From JAENVU01 sp963765075 (GTDB lineage: Bacteria; Actinomycetota; Acidimicrobiia; IMCC26256; JAENVU01), in contig CAVXVA010000001.1 in the NCBI GenBank assembly GCA_963765075.1, positions 434,001 through 498,000 on the forward strand: 64,000 nt of DNA, read 5' to 3'. The translations under genes were made by a program, and so were the position numbers. Below are positions 16,250-24,715 of this stretch, one piece after another; the first letter of the stretch is position 1; every line of letters starts with the position of its first letter. Under the pieces are notes generated by a model. It saw nothing but the letters and a program-made list of their open reading frames with translations. It made no database searches and was not told the origin of the DNA.

Positions 16250-17623
16250 ATGGAACGCGACGACGACGCCACTCTCGCCGGTTGGCATCGCGACCCGTCG
16301 GGCCGGCACGAACTTCGCTTCTGGGACGGCACCCGCTGGACCGAGCACGTCGTCAACGAAGGCATTCCCGGCCACGACCATCCGACTCGCAGCGGCCGAC
16401 CGGCCGGCGCCGATGACGGTCCGACGCCAACCCCCGCGCCTCCCCCGAGGCCTGACGCACCGGCGGCGACGGCCCCGGTGGTCCCCGACTCGCCGCCGAC
16501 CGTCGAGAACGTCGGGTCCGTCGTCGACCTCACCGAGGCCGAGCCCACGCCGGCCGCGCCGCCCACTGTCGAATCGGAACCGCAACCCACGGTCGCGGCT
16601 GCGCCGTCACGAGCGCGTGCCGGCCGGGTCCGACCCGAGTCACCGGCCGAGCCACCCGCAGGACCACCGGCCGCACCGCCCGCCGCGCCTCCTCCCCGCG
16701 CCACCCCGGTCGCGGGCGATGCAACCAAGGTCGAGGAGGTCGTCGAGGAGGTCGTCGAGCGACCGGCGCCGGAACCGGTGCGAGCCAACGTGCCCCGGTT
16801 GGTCGCCGAGCCGCCGAGCGTCGCATCACCCGCCGGTCACAGTTCGGGGTCCAACACGAGCACGATCGCGGACCCGCACCGTTTCGCGCCCGTGGCATCG
16901 ACCACCGGGCGCGTCGCCGGCGTTGCTCCGGTACCGGTCAAGCGGTACCGACCCGGCTCACCTCCCGCGAGCCCGTACGCGCGCCCCCAAGCGATCACCA
17001 CCGGCAGCGGACCGATCGGAACGGTCATCACGCCGTGGTACCGCAAGGCCTCCGGCTGGCTGACGGCCCTGCTGATCACTGCCATCGCCGCGTGCGTCGT
17101 GATCGTGGCGGTCTCGTTGAGCGACGACGGTCCCAGCGGCCGGCTCAGCAGCCGACCGCCCGCGGCCGCACCGGTGGGGACCAAAGTGATCGAGGGCAAC
17201 GGAGTTGGAATCGCGGCACCCCGGTCCTGGGTCGTCGCCACTGATCCGGGCAGCTCGTTCGGCGCACTCCGGCGGGAGGACTGGGGAACACCACTCGTCG
17301 CCACGAACTCGGACACGGGCGAGGCACTGATCGTCGTCTCGTTGCATCACTTGGCCCACGACCCCCAGGTCGACCCGGCGCTCTTCTGGAGTGATCAGAT
17401 CCGCGAGGTCGGCAGCAAACGCACACCGGTGCCGGGCCAGCCGCTGAGTGTCCACGGCTTCCGCGCCAACCAGGTGAGCGTGACCACGCCGTCGGAGCCC
17501 GCGATCGTGGCGGCAAGCATCGACACCGGCAACGAGACCTTCCTGGTCGCGGTGACCGCCACCACGGCCAGTGCCGCGGCCACGCGGTTCGACCAGCTGA
17601 TCCAGACCTTCGATCCCCGTTAG
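16250..17623 (+). CDS. DUF2510 membrane protein with proline-rich linker
   Basis: The 457-residue protein has an N-terminal DUF2510 domain (GWHRDPSGRHELRFWDGTRW, about residues 11-30), a long Pro/Ala/Glu-rich cytoplasmic linker (about 40-260), one transmembrane helix (WLTALLITAIAACVVIVAVSL, about 265-285) and an extracytoplasmic C-terminal domain of about 170 residues resembling a PsbP/Mog1-like alpha-beta fold (VGIAAPRSWVVATDP). DUF2510 is common in actinobacterial membrane proteins, with unknown function. It is 17 bp after the cold-shock-like gene. Its TAG stop overlaps the TAA stop of the convergent hydrolase gene (17620-17623). Confidence 0.75.
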   Translation: MERDDDATLAGWHRDPSGRHELRFWDGTRWTEHVVNEGIPGHDHPTRSGRPAGADDGPTPTPAPPPRPDAPAATAPVVPDSPPTVENVGSVVDLTEAEPTPAAPPTVESEPQPTVAAAPSRARAGRVRPESPAEPPAGPPAAPPAAPPPRATPVAGDATKVEEVVEEVVERPAPEPVRANVPRLVAEPPSVASPAGHSSGSNTSTIADPHRFAPVASTTGRVAGVAPVPVKRYRPGSPPASPYARPQAITTGSGPIGTVITPWYRKASGWLTALLITAIAACVVIVAVSLSDDGPSGRLSSRPPAAAPVGTKVIEGNGVGIAAPRSWVVATDPGSSFGALRREDWGTPLVATNSDTGEALIVVSLHHLAHDPQVDPALFWSDQIREVGSKRTPVPGQPLSVHGFRANQVSVTTPSEPAIVAASIDTGNETFLVAVTATTASAAATRFDQLIQTFDPR

Positions 17624-18570
17624 GCGGCGTGCCCCGGCGAGCGGTTCAGAAACGCCGACGTCGCGATCGCACCGCGGTCGGCATCGTCCATCCAGGGCGC
17701 GTGGCCCGCATCGGGAACCACCTCGAGTTCGGCACCACGGATTCGGGGAACGAACTCACGCGCGACGTCCTCACCGCCGAATGGGTCGTCTGCGCCCCAC
17801 ACGAACAACATCGGCGCCTCAATACGTCCGAGCACCGCGTCGGACAACAACAGTGAGTCGTTCATCCCGCGCATCGGGTGCAGGATCGGGGGTGCGGCGT
17901 CGATCTCGTTGCGCAATGTGTCGGTGTGATTCATCAGCGCCCGGAACCAGCTGATCGCCTCCCGGGAAAGCCCTCCGTGGTCGATCGCGTGACGAAGCCC
18001 GGCCTGGGCGAGCATTGATCGCACCATCCGATCGTTCACCGGCACGCGCGCCATCATCTGCCCGAGGCGGCGAACGCCGGTCAATCGCATGAGCCAGGGC
18101 GTGTCCCCGATGGGCGCGCCGATCGGAAAACCGAACTCGACCACGCTTCGTACACGATCCGCGTGAGCCGCGGATGTCCGGAGCGCGTGGTAGCCACCGA
18201 GCGAGGTCGCGACCACGTGCGCGCACTCCAGGTCGAGCGCATCGAGCACGTCGACGATCATCGTTTCGGCGAACGGGACGAAGGCATCGACATCGTCGAA
18301 TCTCGTCGCGAGCGGCTCGCTCAATCCGCATCCGGGTCGATCGAGCAGGAGACACCGGAAACCGGACATGCGTGCGACGAGGGGTCCCCAACTCGTCCCG
18401 CCGTTGTTCGCGCCGTGGACGAACAGCACCGGCGGGCCATCGCCCACGACCTGGACCCGTACCCGGGCTCCGGTGGGCGCGAGCTCGAGCCAGAGCTCGG
18501 CCGGGGCCACCCCTTCGGAGGCCCAATAGCCGGCTTCGGCCGCTCGATACTTCGTTGCGTTCACCGCCAC
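17620..18570 (-). CDS. Alpha/beta hydrolase
   Basis: The 316-residue protein has the alpha/beta-hydrolase core: VLFVHGANNGGTSW (oxyanion-hole HGxN, about residue 55), the nucleophile elbow ATSLGGYHAL (Ser about 130), an acid in FVWGADDPFGG, and the catalytic His in DAGHAPWMDD near the end. Hydrolase or haloperoxidase-type substrates are unknown. It lies 14 bp behind the ABC permease gene, so it is probably the third gene of that operon. The GTG at 18570 is used; a second in-frame GTG lies 6 nt later. Confidence 0.85.
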   Translation of the reverse strand: MAVNATKYRAAEAGYWASEGVAPAELWLELAPTGARVRVQVVGDGPPVLFVHGANNGGTSWGPLVARMSGFRCLLLDRPGCGLSEPLATRFDDVDAFVPFAETMIVDVLDALDLECAHVVATSLGGYHALRTSAAHADRVRSVVEFGFPIGAPIGDTPWLMRLTGVRRLGQMMARVPVNDRMVRSMLAQAGLRHAIDHGGLSREAISWFRALMNHTDTLRNEIDAAPPILHPMRGMNDSLLLSDAVLGRIEAPMLFVWGADDPFGGEDVAREFVPRIRGAELEVVPDAGHAPWMDDADRGAIATSAFLNRSPGHAA

Positions 18571-18584
18571 GTGAGGACTCCCCG

Positions 18585-19400
18585 CTACGACGTGCCGGCC
18601 ACGTCGCGACGGGCGAACGCGACCGTCGCGGCGATGAGTAGGACCGCGGTGTACACCACGACCGTACCGAGTGCGAGCGTGGGGCTCCGTACGAACTGCA
18701 CATCCTTCATCTGCCTCCAGGGCATGATCGTGCCCAGGTTCTCGCCCCAGAGGTAGCCGGCCCAACCCGGCCGGAGGCCCCGGATGAGGTTCTCGATGAC
18801 TGCCATCCACGCGAAGGCGACCGCGAGGGCGAAGGCGGTATTGCGGCCCAGCGTCGCGAGCGCGATCGCCAGCGTCGCCGCCAACGAGGTCATCATCGCC
18901 ACCCGCATGACCACCGAAGCCAAGGACAGCCACCAGTCCGAATCCACGCCTGCGGTCGTGCCGTTCGCCAGCACGGCCGGAAGAAACGACACCAAGAACA
19001 CCACTTGGAGGGCGATCGCGACCACGAATGCCACGATCGCGCAGGCTGCGGTACGAGTGAGGTTGAGGCGCACCCGCCGTGGTTCCCAGGTGAGCACGGT
19101 CGTGATCGTGCCTGCACGCCACTCGGCACCGGCCACTGCCGCGCCGGTGAACATCCCGCCCAGGAGGAGGAACACACCGGCGATGAGCACCGCGCCATCG
19201 GCGCGCTCGGCGACCCACCAATCGCGCAGGACCGCCGGATGCAGGCTGTTCCTGATGTGGAGATCGGCCACGGTCTTTCCCGCCGAACTCGTGAACGCGA
19301 TCACTCCCGCGACCACACACGCAACGAGGGCGATGAGGATCATGACCCGAACAACTCGCCGATGCATCGCCCGCCGCATCTCGACCACCAACAGGTTCAT
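18585..19400 (-). CDS. ABC transporter permease (ABC-2 type)
   Basis: The 271-residue protein has about six hydrophobic segments, the first at residues 18-37 (VMILIALVACVVAGVIAF) and the last at the C-terminus, and the layout of ABC-2 type permeases that export drugs, lipids or polymers. Its start overlaps the ATPase gene by 4 nt, so the two form one transporter. The substrate cannot be read from the sequence. A promoter of the shared ECF-type motif lies in front of the ATPase gene and would drive this operon. Confidence 0.85.
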   Translation of the reverse strand: MNLLVVEMRRAMHRRVVRVMILIALVACVVAGVIAFTSSAGKTVADLHIRNSLHPAVLRDWWVAERADGAVLIAGVFLLLGGMFTGAAVAGAEWRAGTITTVLTWEPRRVRLNLTRTAACAIVAFVVAIALQVVFLVSFLPAVLANGTTAGVDSDWWLSLASVVMRVAMMTSLAATLAIALATLGRNTAFALAVAFAWMAVIENLIRGLRPGWAGYLWGENLGTIMPWRQMKDVQFVRSPTLALGTVVVYTAVLLIAATVAFARRDVAGTS

Positions 19401-20341
19401 GCCCCGACCTCCTCACGCGTCGACTCGACGTCGCTCGTCATCTCCAGAAACAGGTCTTCCAGGCTGCGTTCCTCGGGTCGGAGCTCGCGGACCCAGTGGC
19501 CGTGCTCTCCGAGGGTTCGACTGATTCGAGCGCCGTCGGGCGCGGCCATTGCGACTCGGAGGTATCCGCCACCGGGCACCGATGCGATACCCGCCCGCCC
19601 GAGCACCGCCTGCGCACCCGCCAGGTCATCGACGGCAACCAGCATCGTGGCGTCGGGGCCGGATGCAGCGAGCACCTCGGCGACGGTGCCGCCCATGACA
19701 CATCGCCCCCGACTGAGGATTGCGACGCGGTCGCAGGTTTGTTGGATCTCGGAGAGGAGATGGCTCGACACGAAGACCGTCCGCCCTTCGTCACCTAATC
19801 GCCGGAGTAGTTCGCGCACGCTGCGCATCCCGGCGGGGTCGAGCCCGTTCGCCGGCTCGTCGAGGATCAGGAGCGCCGGTTCCTTGAGGAGCGCGGCCCC
19901 GAGCGCGAGGCGCTGGCGCATTCCGAGCGAATACTTCCTCACCTGGTCGTCGGCGCGATCGGACAGCCCGACCTCGTCGAGCACGGTCTCGACGCGCCGC
20001 TTGCCGATGCCGTCCATCGCGCCGAGCAACGCGAGGTTGTCTCGCCCGCTCATCGTGGGGAACAACGCCGGGGTCTCCACGATCGCCCCAACGTGGCGAA
20101 CCGATGCGGCCAACCCCTCCGGCACCGGCCGACCCAGCAATCGGATCGACCCTCGGGTCGGTCTCGCGAGCCCGAGCACGCACCGGATCGTGGTGGTCTT
20201 CCCGGACCCGTTGGGACCGAGGAAGCCGAACACTCCTCCCGCCGGTACGACGAGGTCGAGCCCTTCGACCGCGACCGTCGGGCCTCGTCGACGTCGGTAC
20301 TCCTTCCGGAGCCCTTCGATCTCGATCACGTTCTCTGCCAT
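19397..20341 (-). CDS. ABC transporter ATP-binding protein
   Basis: The 314-residue protein has Walker A GPNGSGKTTT (about residue 40), the signature YSLGMRQRL, Walker B with the catalytic Glu (LLILDEPANGLDP) and the switch His (VSSHLL), followed by a C-terminal extension of about 90 residues seen in ABC-2 exporters of the BcrA/NatA type. The ATG at 20341 is chosen because the frame upstream runs across the promoter-like motif at 20373-20404. It overlaps the permease gene by 4 nt. Together with the hydrolase it forms a three-gene operon. Confidence 0.93.
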   Translation of the reverse strand: MAENVIEIEGLRKEYRRRRGPTVAVEGLDLVVPAGGVFGFLGPNGSGKTTTIRCVLGLARPTRGSIRLLGRPVPEGLAASVRHVGAIVETPALFPTMSGRDNLALLGAMDGIGKRRVETVLDEVGLSDRADDQVRKYSLGMRQRLALGAALLKEPALLILDEPANGLDPAGMRSVRELLRRLGDEGRTVFVSSHLLSEIQQTCDRVAILSRGRCVMGGTVAEVLAASGPDATMLVAVDDLAGAQAVLGRAGIASVPGGGYLRVAMAAPDGARISRTLGEHGHWVRELRPEERSLEDLFLEMTSDVESTREEVGA

Positions 20342-20372
20342 CACGCCGTCCTTGCGTCTGTGGTCTCCCACC

Positions 20373-20404
20373 GACAGACGATCCCGAGCTCGGCGCGGGC
20401 GACA
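20373..20404 (-). promoter_or_regulatory. ECF-type promoter motif in front of the ABC transporter operon
   Basis: On the minus strand, TGTCGCCCGCG (20394-20404) is followed 24 nt later, counting from first base to first base, by CGTCTGTC (20373-20380). The ATPase ATG lies 32 nt beyond the second box. The same two boxes at the same spacing occur at 20435 and 24575, and with one extra base at 24433-24465. Confidence 0.65.
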
Positions 20405-20434
20405 CGACCCTCCACTGACTCGCACGCACGGGCC

Positions 20435-20467
20435 TGTCACCCGGCAACCCGGTTCATCCGTCTGTCC
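20435..20467 (+). promoter_or_regulatory. ECF-type promoter motif in front of the SodC-like gene
   Basis: TGTCACCCGGC (20435-20445) and CGTCTGTCC (20459-20467), with first bases 24 nt apart. Both boxes are identical to those at 24575-24607. The core CGTC is typical of -10 elements read by ECF sigma factors. The SodC-like ATG is 81 nt downstream. Confidence 0.7.
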
Positions 20468-20547
20468 TTGTGGACGGGCTCACAACCCATGGACCAATCG
20501 GGAGCCCGGACGCGACAGCAGGTACGACACTCGAGTTGGAGGCAACC

Positions 20548-21048
20548 ATGGAACGACACACACGCACCCGAGCCCGGTGGCTCGCGGCGACCTGCGCGGT
20601 CACGCTGACCGCGACGGCCCTCGCGACTGCGGCGGGGTCGGCCGGACCCGCGACGGTGACCCGAGGCGAGCTGACCCCGTTCGCCGCTGGTATCGGCGAA
20701 CCGGTCGGCGGCCATGCCCAGATGGTCCGGAACGCGAGCGGCTCGACGATCGTCTCGCTCCACGTCGAAGGCCTCACCCCCGGGGGTACGTACGCGTCGC
20801 ACGTGCACGCCGCACCGTGCGCCGTCGGCGCAGCCGACGGCCACTACAAGCACGACCCGAGCGGCCCGCCGACCCCACCCAATGAGATCTGGCCCGGGGG
20901 CGGTCCGTTCGTCGCGAACGAAGGCGGAATCGCGAACGGGCACGCCACGGCGACGTTCACCGCGGGACCGAATGCGGTGTCCGTCGTGGTCCATGATCTG
21001 GCCCGACCTTCGACCGCGAACAAGATCGCCTGCGCCGACCTCGGGTAG
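20548..21048 (+). CDS. Secreted Cu/Zn superoxide dismutase-like protein
   Basis: The 166-residue protein has a signal peptide (about residues 1-30) and a SodC-like domain: HVH at 85-87 matches the copper-binding HxH, GHYKHDP at 98-104 the bridging/zinc-ligand loop, and VVVHD (His149) the last copper ligand. Cys91 and Cys162 could form the SodC disulfide. Several loops differ from true SodC (PPNEIWPGGGPF), so activity is not certain; a metal-binding relative is possible. A clear ribosome-binding site (TTGGAGG) precedes the ATG at 20548. It is divergent from the ABC operon, and both carry the shared promoter motif. Confidence 0.75.
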   Translation: MERHTRTRARWLAATCAVTLTATALATAAGSAGPATVTRGELTPFAAGIGEPVGGHAQMVRNASGSTIVSLHVEGLTPGGTYASHVHAAPCAVGAADGHYKHDPSGPPTPPNEIWPGGGPFVANEGGIANGHATATFTAGPNAVSVVVHDLARPSTANKIACADLG

Positions 21049-21083
21049 GCAGTTCGCACACGCCAGGTTCTCGGCGCGTTCAC

Positions 21084-21125
21084 GCTGCGGCCGCTCCCAC
21101 CCCCTAGGGTTCGAGCGGCCGCAGC
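21084..21125 (+). terminator. Hairpin downstream of the SodC-like gene
   Basis: A perfect 13-bp inverted repeat, GCTGCGGCCGCTC (21084-21096) and its complement (21113-21125), with a 16-nt loop, begins 36 nt after the stop codon. There is no T-run. It separates the SodC-like gene from the glycosyltransferase. Confidence 0.6.
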
Positions 21126-21179
21126 CGCCGCCGTTCATGACCCGACCCGCGTCACTCGCTGATCCAGAGTCAGGATGTC

Positions 21180-22124
21180 ATGGCCCACGTCGTCATCTAC
21201 TCCTCTGCGTACCGCGGCGACGTGTTCCCCTACGCGCCGATCGCCGCGGAACTCGCTCGCCGTCACCACCAGGTGACGTTCATGGCACCCGCCGAACTCC
21301 TGCCGAGCATCTTCCGGACCGGTCACTCGGGCCTCGCCCGGCGCGTGAACAACCTGGCGTGGAACGCGGGCAAGAGTCCGATGGCGAAGTGGTGCTTCGA
21401 CGAAGCGCAGATCGTGAAGAAGCGCCGCGAACTCGGCCTCTCCACCGACGGCTGGCACGTCATGGACCGCCGCCACTCGCCCACGCACAACATGGCGATG
21501 GTCTCGCCCCACTACTACGCACCGGCCAGCGACTGGGGTGACGAGTTTCCCTTTGTCGGGTTCACCCACTGGACCGCACCCGACGACCACCTGCCCGAGG
21601 AGGTCGCGGCCTTCCTCCGCGCCGGCGAGTCACCCGTTCTCGTATGCCTGGGGACCAGCGCGGCATCGGCCGCCCCCGAGGTGTTCGACCGCGTCGCGCG
21701 GGCGCTCGACGAACTCGGATTGCGCGGCCTGTACCTCACGTCGAACCGGTCCATCGCCGACCGCCTGGGTGATCGAGCAGGCGTATGGCCGTTCGTGCCG
21801 GTTGGGCCAGTGCTCCCGCATGTGCGCGCGGTCGTCCATGCCGGCGCGCACGGCATGAACTCGCTCGTGCTCGCCGCCGGGAAGCCATCAGTAGTGGTCC
21901 CGGTCCTGTTCGATCAGCTCTGGCACGCCCGACGACACGAACAACTCCGCACCGGCCACCACGTTCGCGGCCGCGTCACGGTGGCCAAGCTCCGCACCGC
22001 GATCGCCGCGGTGCTCGCCGACGAGACCGACCGCCGAGCGCGAGATTTCGCGGAGGTGCTCGCCCGCGAAGATGGGACCCGGCGGGCCTGCGACCAGGTC
22101 GAGGCGGCATTACGGGCAGGGTGA
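21180..22124 (+). CDS. GT1-family glycosyltransferase, N-terminal domain shortened
   Basis: The 314-residue protein matches the macrolide/UDP-glycosyltransferase family: N-terminal HVVIYSSAYRGDVFPYAPIA, the linker SPHYYAPASDWGDEFPFVGF, and the C-terminal donor-binding box with VVHAGAHGMNSLVLAAGKP and FDQLWHARR. Relatives usually have about 390-430 residues. Here strand two (HHQVTFMAPAE, about residue 30-40) runs directly into the segment that normally lies at the end of the N-terminal domain (GLARRVNNLAWNAG). About 100 residues holding much of the acceptor pocket appear to be missing in frame. The donor side looks intact. Confidence 0.8.
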   Translation: MAHVVIYSSAYRGDVFPYAPIAAELARRHHQVTFMAPAELLPSIFRTGHSGLARRVNNLAWNAGKSPMAKWCFDEAQIVKKRRELGLSTDGWHVMDRRHSPTHNMAMVSPHYYAPASDWGDEFPFVGFTHWTAPDDHLPEEVAAFLRAGESPVLVCLGTSAASAAPEVFDRVARALDELGLRGLYLTSNRSIADRLGDRAGVWPFVPVGPVLPHVRAVVHAGAHGMNSLVLAAGKPSVVVPVLFDQLWHARRHEQLRTGHHVRGRVTVAKLRTAIAAVLADETDRRARDFAEVLAREDGTRRACDQVEAALRAG

Positions 22125-22148
22125 CCACGCGCGCGCCCCCGTGCGGTC

Positions 22149-23168
22149 CTATGCGGGAATCTCGACCTCTGGGGGGAGCGCGGCAATGATCGCATCGAGG
22201 TCGGCATACTCGGCGTCGTCGATCTCGGGTGCTGCGGCTTCACCGACGGGCGACCAATCGGTGCGCCAGATCAGCCCACATGCGACCAGCAGGAGCAGCG
22301 CGGCGAGCGCCAACCCGACTACGAGGCGGGTGGGGTCGTAGGCCGCGCCGGGCGGTGCCGCGAACGAGATGGGGACGACCGGCGCGCGGGCGAAGACCTC
22401 GTCTGATGCGACCGAGACACCGCATTCATCCCCTCGTTCGCAGGACGCGAGTTCGCGCCCCACCGGTCCCGGTTCGATGCGGAGATTGGTCCGACCCGTC
22501 CCATCGCTTCCGACGACGAGTGGCGCCGACGGCCCCGGCCGGCCACACCGACGACCGAACGCGTCCGGCGCGGCGCACACCGTCGCCCGCAGCCGTGCGC
22601 CCGGTGGGAACTCACGCACGCGGACCGTCACCGTCTGACCAGCCAGCGAAAGGGCCGTGGCCGGCCTCACCGTGATCCGACCGGGAGGAGCAACCGGACC
22701 ACCGAACACCGACTGGATCTCACCGCGACGATGACCGTGCACGTCGGCCACGACAATCCTGCACGGCGCCGCGCCGGATCGACAGCGGCCCGGAACCTCC
22801 CCGCCGCGAACGAAACGATCAGTGACGAGGTACTGGAAACGAGCCTCGCCGTTGGCATCGAACTGCACCGGAATCACGTTGCCGCAGCGCCGGGTGGCCC
22901 CACTCCCGCATTGTTGGGCGAAGCCTTCGACGAACGGCTCGAACCCGGTGGCACGGATCCGCAGCACGGTCGAGGGTGCGAGACGGTCCGCCACGTCGTA
23001 GGACGTCGGGAAATTCTCCCCGGCCTCCGCCTCGAGCGTCACTGCGGGACCCAAGACCGGCGCGGCGGCGACCGCGCTCGGGCGCGCGCTCGCCGACCCT
23101 GGATGCGCGCCGGGATTCGTGAGGGCCACGAAGCTCAGCGCGAGTGGGATCAGCAGCGCACTCGGCAC
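22149..23168 (-). CDS. Membrane-anchored secreted protein with neocarzinostatin-like domains
   Basis: The 339-residue protein has a signal peptide (about 1-28), a diverged immunoglobulin-like domain with a CGSGATRRCG pair (about 40-170), a clearer neocarzinostatin-type domain (ITVRPATALSLAGQTVTVRV, then CAAPDAFGRRCG and CERGDECGVSVAS, about 175-280), one transmembrane helix (LVVGLALAALLLLVACGLIW, about 285-305) and an acidic cytoplasmic tail of about 35 residues. The fold is known from enediyne-binding apoproteins, but no enediyne genes are near. It begins 8 bp after the anti-sigma-like gene, so it is probably the third gene of the sigma operon, with the domain outside and a tail inside. Confidence 0.7.
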   Translation of the reverse strand: MPSALLIPLALSFVALTNPGAHPGSASARPSAVAAAPVLGPAVTLEAEAGENFPTSYDVADRLAPSTVLRIRATGFEPFVEGFAQQCGSGATRRCGNVIPVQFDANGEARFQYLVTDRFVRGGEVPGRCRSGAAPCRIVVADVHGHRRGEIQSVFGGPVAPPGRITVRPATALSLAGQTVTVRVREFPPGARLRATVCAAPDAFGRRCGRPGPSAPLVVGSDGTGRTNLRIEPGPVGRELASCERGDECGVSVASDEVFARAPVVPISFAAPPGAAYDPTRLVVGLALAALLLLVACGLIWRTDWSPVGEAAAPEIDDAEYADLDAIIAALPPEVEIPA

Positions 23169-23176
23169 GGCTCAGA

Positions 23177-23800
23177 TCATCCCTGCGGCGCGGGAGGTCG
23201 AGGCATTTGCTCGTCCAAGTGCCGGTTGAGTGTGAGGATGCGACCGATCAGGGGCAGCGTGAGCACATTCAACCCGTGCAGGAGTCCGACGATGAGCAGG
23301 ATCCCGCCGAGCCGCACCGTCACCGCCCGGAGCTGCGACGCGTTCACCGTCTCGGCCCACGCCGAATCCGGCTCGAACTGCACCGTGAACAGGATGAAGG
23401 CAAAGAAGATCAGGTAGTACGCCACGTCCATCAGCACGATGAAACTCTTCCCGGTGCGCGGATTCGCCCGGAACACATCGGCCGCGTAGCTCTTGCCGAA
23501 TCGCTTGATGAACGGACCGAGCCACACGGCCAGCCCCACCATCCCGATGAACCAGATCAGTTCCAATATCCACCAGTCCATGACCAGTTCCCCTCTTGTC
23601 ATCTCGGTTGTTGCTCCGACTACGGCGGCGACGGCGCCGACCAGACATCCGACGACGGTGAAACGTCGCCGCCGTTGGCGCCGGAGCCGACGATCGTCGT
23701 CAATGCTGAGCGCGATCCGCGCGAACAGGTCTTCGCTCTCGTCAAGCCCATCCGCCTCGTCGAGCAGTGCGGTGCGCAGCGTCCGTTCCACGGCGGTCAC
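23177..23800 (-). CDS. Membrane protein, probable anti-sigma factor
   Basis: The 207-residue protein has a cytoplasmic N-terminal segment of about 46 residues (VERTLRTALLDEADGLDESED, then FARIALSIDDDRRLRRQRRRR) and about four transmembrane helices. Its start overlaps the end of the sigma gene by 4 nt (ATGA type), the usual arrangement for a sigma factor and its cognate regulator. No zinc-binding HxxxCxxC motif is present, so it would be a non-ZAS regulator. The anti-sigma role is inferred from gene order and topology, not from a recognised domain. Confidence 0.6.
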   Translation of the reverse strand: MTAVERTLRTALLDEADGLDESEDLFARIALSIDDDRRLRRQRRRRFTVVGCLVGAVAAVVGATTEMTRGELVMDWWILELIWFIGMVGLAVWLGPFIKRFGKSYAADVFRANPRTGKSFIVLMDVAYYLIFFAFILFTVQFEPDSAWAETVNASQLRAVTVRLGGILLIVGLLHGLNVLTLPLIGRILTLNRHLDEQMPRPPAPQG

Positions 23801-24426
23801 TCGATCACGCTCGATGCCGGTACCTGGTCCGGCGCATTCCCGAGCCGCGTTTCCAGCGCGGCCAACCCACGCTGGAGATGGGTCTTGACCGAGTTGCGAG
23901 AGATCCCCATGACCTCGGCAATGTCGTCGATCCCCAACTCCTCGTAGTACCGCAAGACGAGCGCGGTGCGCTGACGGTGCGGCAGATCGCGCAGGGCCTC
24001 GATCACGTCCTGCTGGTCTTCCTGCAGTTCGATCACGTCTTCGGTCGATGCCCGCCAGTCGTCCATCGGCAAGTGATGGCGCAGGGAGACGAGTCCCCGC
24101 CGGTTGTGGTCACGGGCGAGGTTGAGCACGATGGACCGCAGATACGCCGCGGCCTTCGTCGCGTCGTTGATGCGGTGGGCGGAACGGGACAGGCGGATGA
24201 ACGCCTCCTGCACCAGGTCCTCGGCCGCATTGCGGTCGTCGACGAAGAGACGCGCCAAGCGGACGAGCGACTGGCCCTCCTGGCGGAACAAGGTGACGAC
24301 GAGCGCGTCGACGTCGGCCGGGGCGACCGGAACGGCGGCTGGGTCATTCGCGACCGCGAACCAACCCGCGGCGAACGGCGAGAACCGCGTGACGCTCCTT
24401 GGCGGGGTGAGACCGGCGACGACCAC
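23797..24426 (-). CDS. ECF-type RNA polymerase sigma factor
   Basis: The 209-residue protein has sigma region 2 (DDRNAAEDLVQEAFIRLSRS, then AAAYLRSIVLNLARDHNRR) and region 4 (LPHRQRTALVLRYYEELG, then IAEVMGISRNSVKTHLQRGL) and lacks regions 1 and 3, which defines the ECF group. The frame is open up to an ATG at 24516, but a promoter of the motif shared with three other units lies at 24433-24465. That places the transcript start close to the GTG at 24426, so a leaderless GTG start is preferred. It is followed by a membrane protein and the neocarzinostatin-like gene, and is divergent from the Calx-beta protein gene. Confidence 0.88.
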   Translation of the reverse strand: MVVAGLTPPRSVTRFSPFAAGWFAVANDPAAVPVAPADVDALVVTLFRQEGQSLVRLARLFVDDRNAAEDLVQEAFIRLSRSAHRINDATKAAAYLRSIVLNLARDHNRRGLVSLRHHLPMDDWRASTEDVIELQEDQQDVIEALRDLPHRQRTALVLRYYEELGIDDIAEVMGISRNSVKTHLQRGLAALETRLGNAPDQVPASSVIE

Positions 24427-24432
24427 TACCGG

Positions 24433-24465
24433 TACAGACGCCGAGCAGGCGAGTTCCGGGTGACA
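24433..24465 (-). promoter_or_regulatory. ECF-type promoter motif in front of the sigma gene (autoregulation)
   Basis: On the minus strand, TGTCACCCGGA (24455-24465) is followed by CGTCTGTA (24433-24440), with first bases 25 nt apart, one more than in the other three copies. Its position implies that transcription begins near the GTG at 24426 and suggests that the sigma factor drives its own operon. Confidence 0.6.
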
Positions 24466-24574
24466 CGCCGCGCGCAACGCCTCACCGATTCGCAGGCCCC
24501 ACCCCTGGCTCACCACTCGCCGAGCCTCTCACAGCCGGCGCCAACGTCGCACGGGTCGCCCAGATCGAGGACGG

Positions 24575-24607
24575 TGTCACCCGGCGCCGGTGCTCGTTCG
24601 TCTGTCC
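24575..24607 (+). promoter_or_regulatory. ECF-type promoter motif in front of the Calx-beta/FnIII protein gene
   Basis: TGTCACCCGGC (24575-24585) and CGTCTGTCC (24599-24607), with first bases 24 nt apart, identical in both boxes to the copy at 20435-20467. The gene start is about 109 nt downstream, leaving a longer 5' leader than at the other sites. Confidence 0.7.
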
Positions 24608-24715
24608 CTATGTACGAGGTCGGAACCGGCCGAGAACCATCTCGGCGGTCCGACGCGACCCAGGAGACGAGACCCGTTCCGGGTCCGACCGAAATTCCGA
24701 CAAAGGGGCGAAGTC

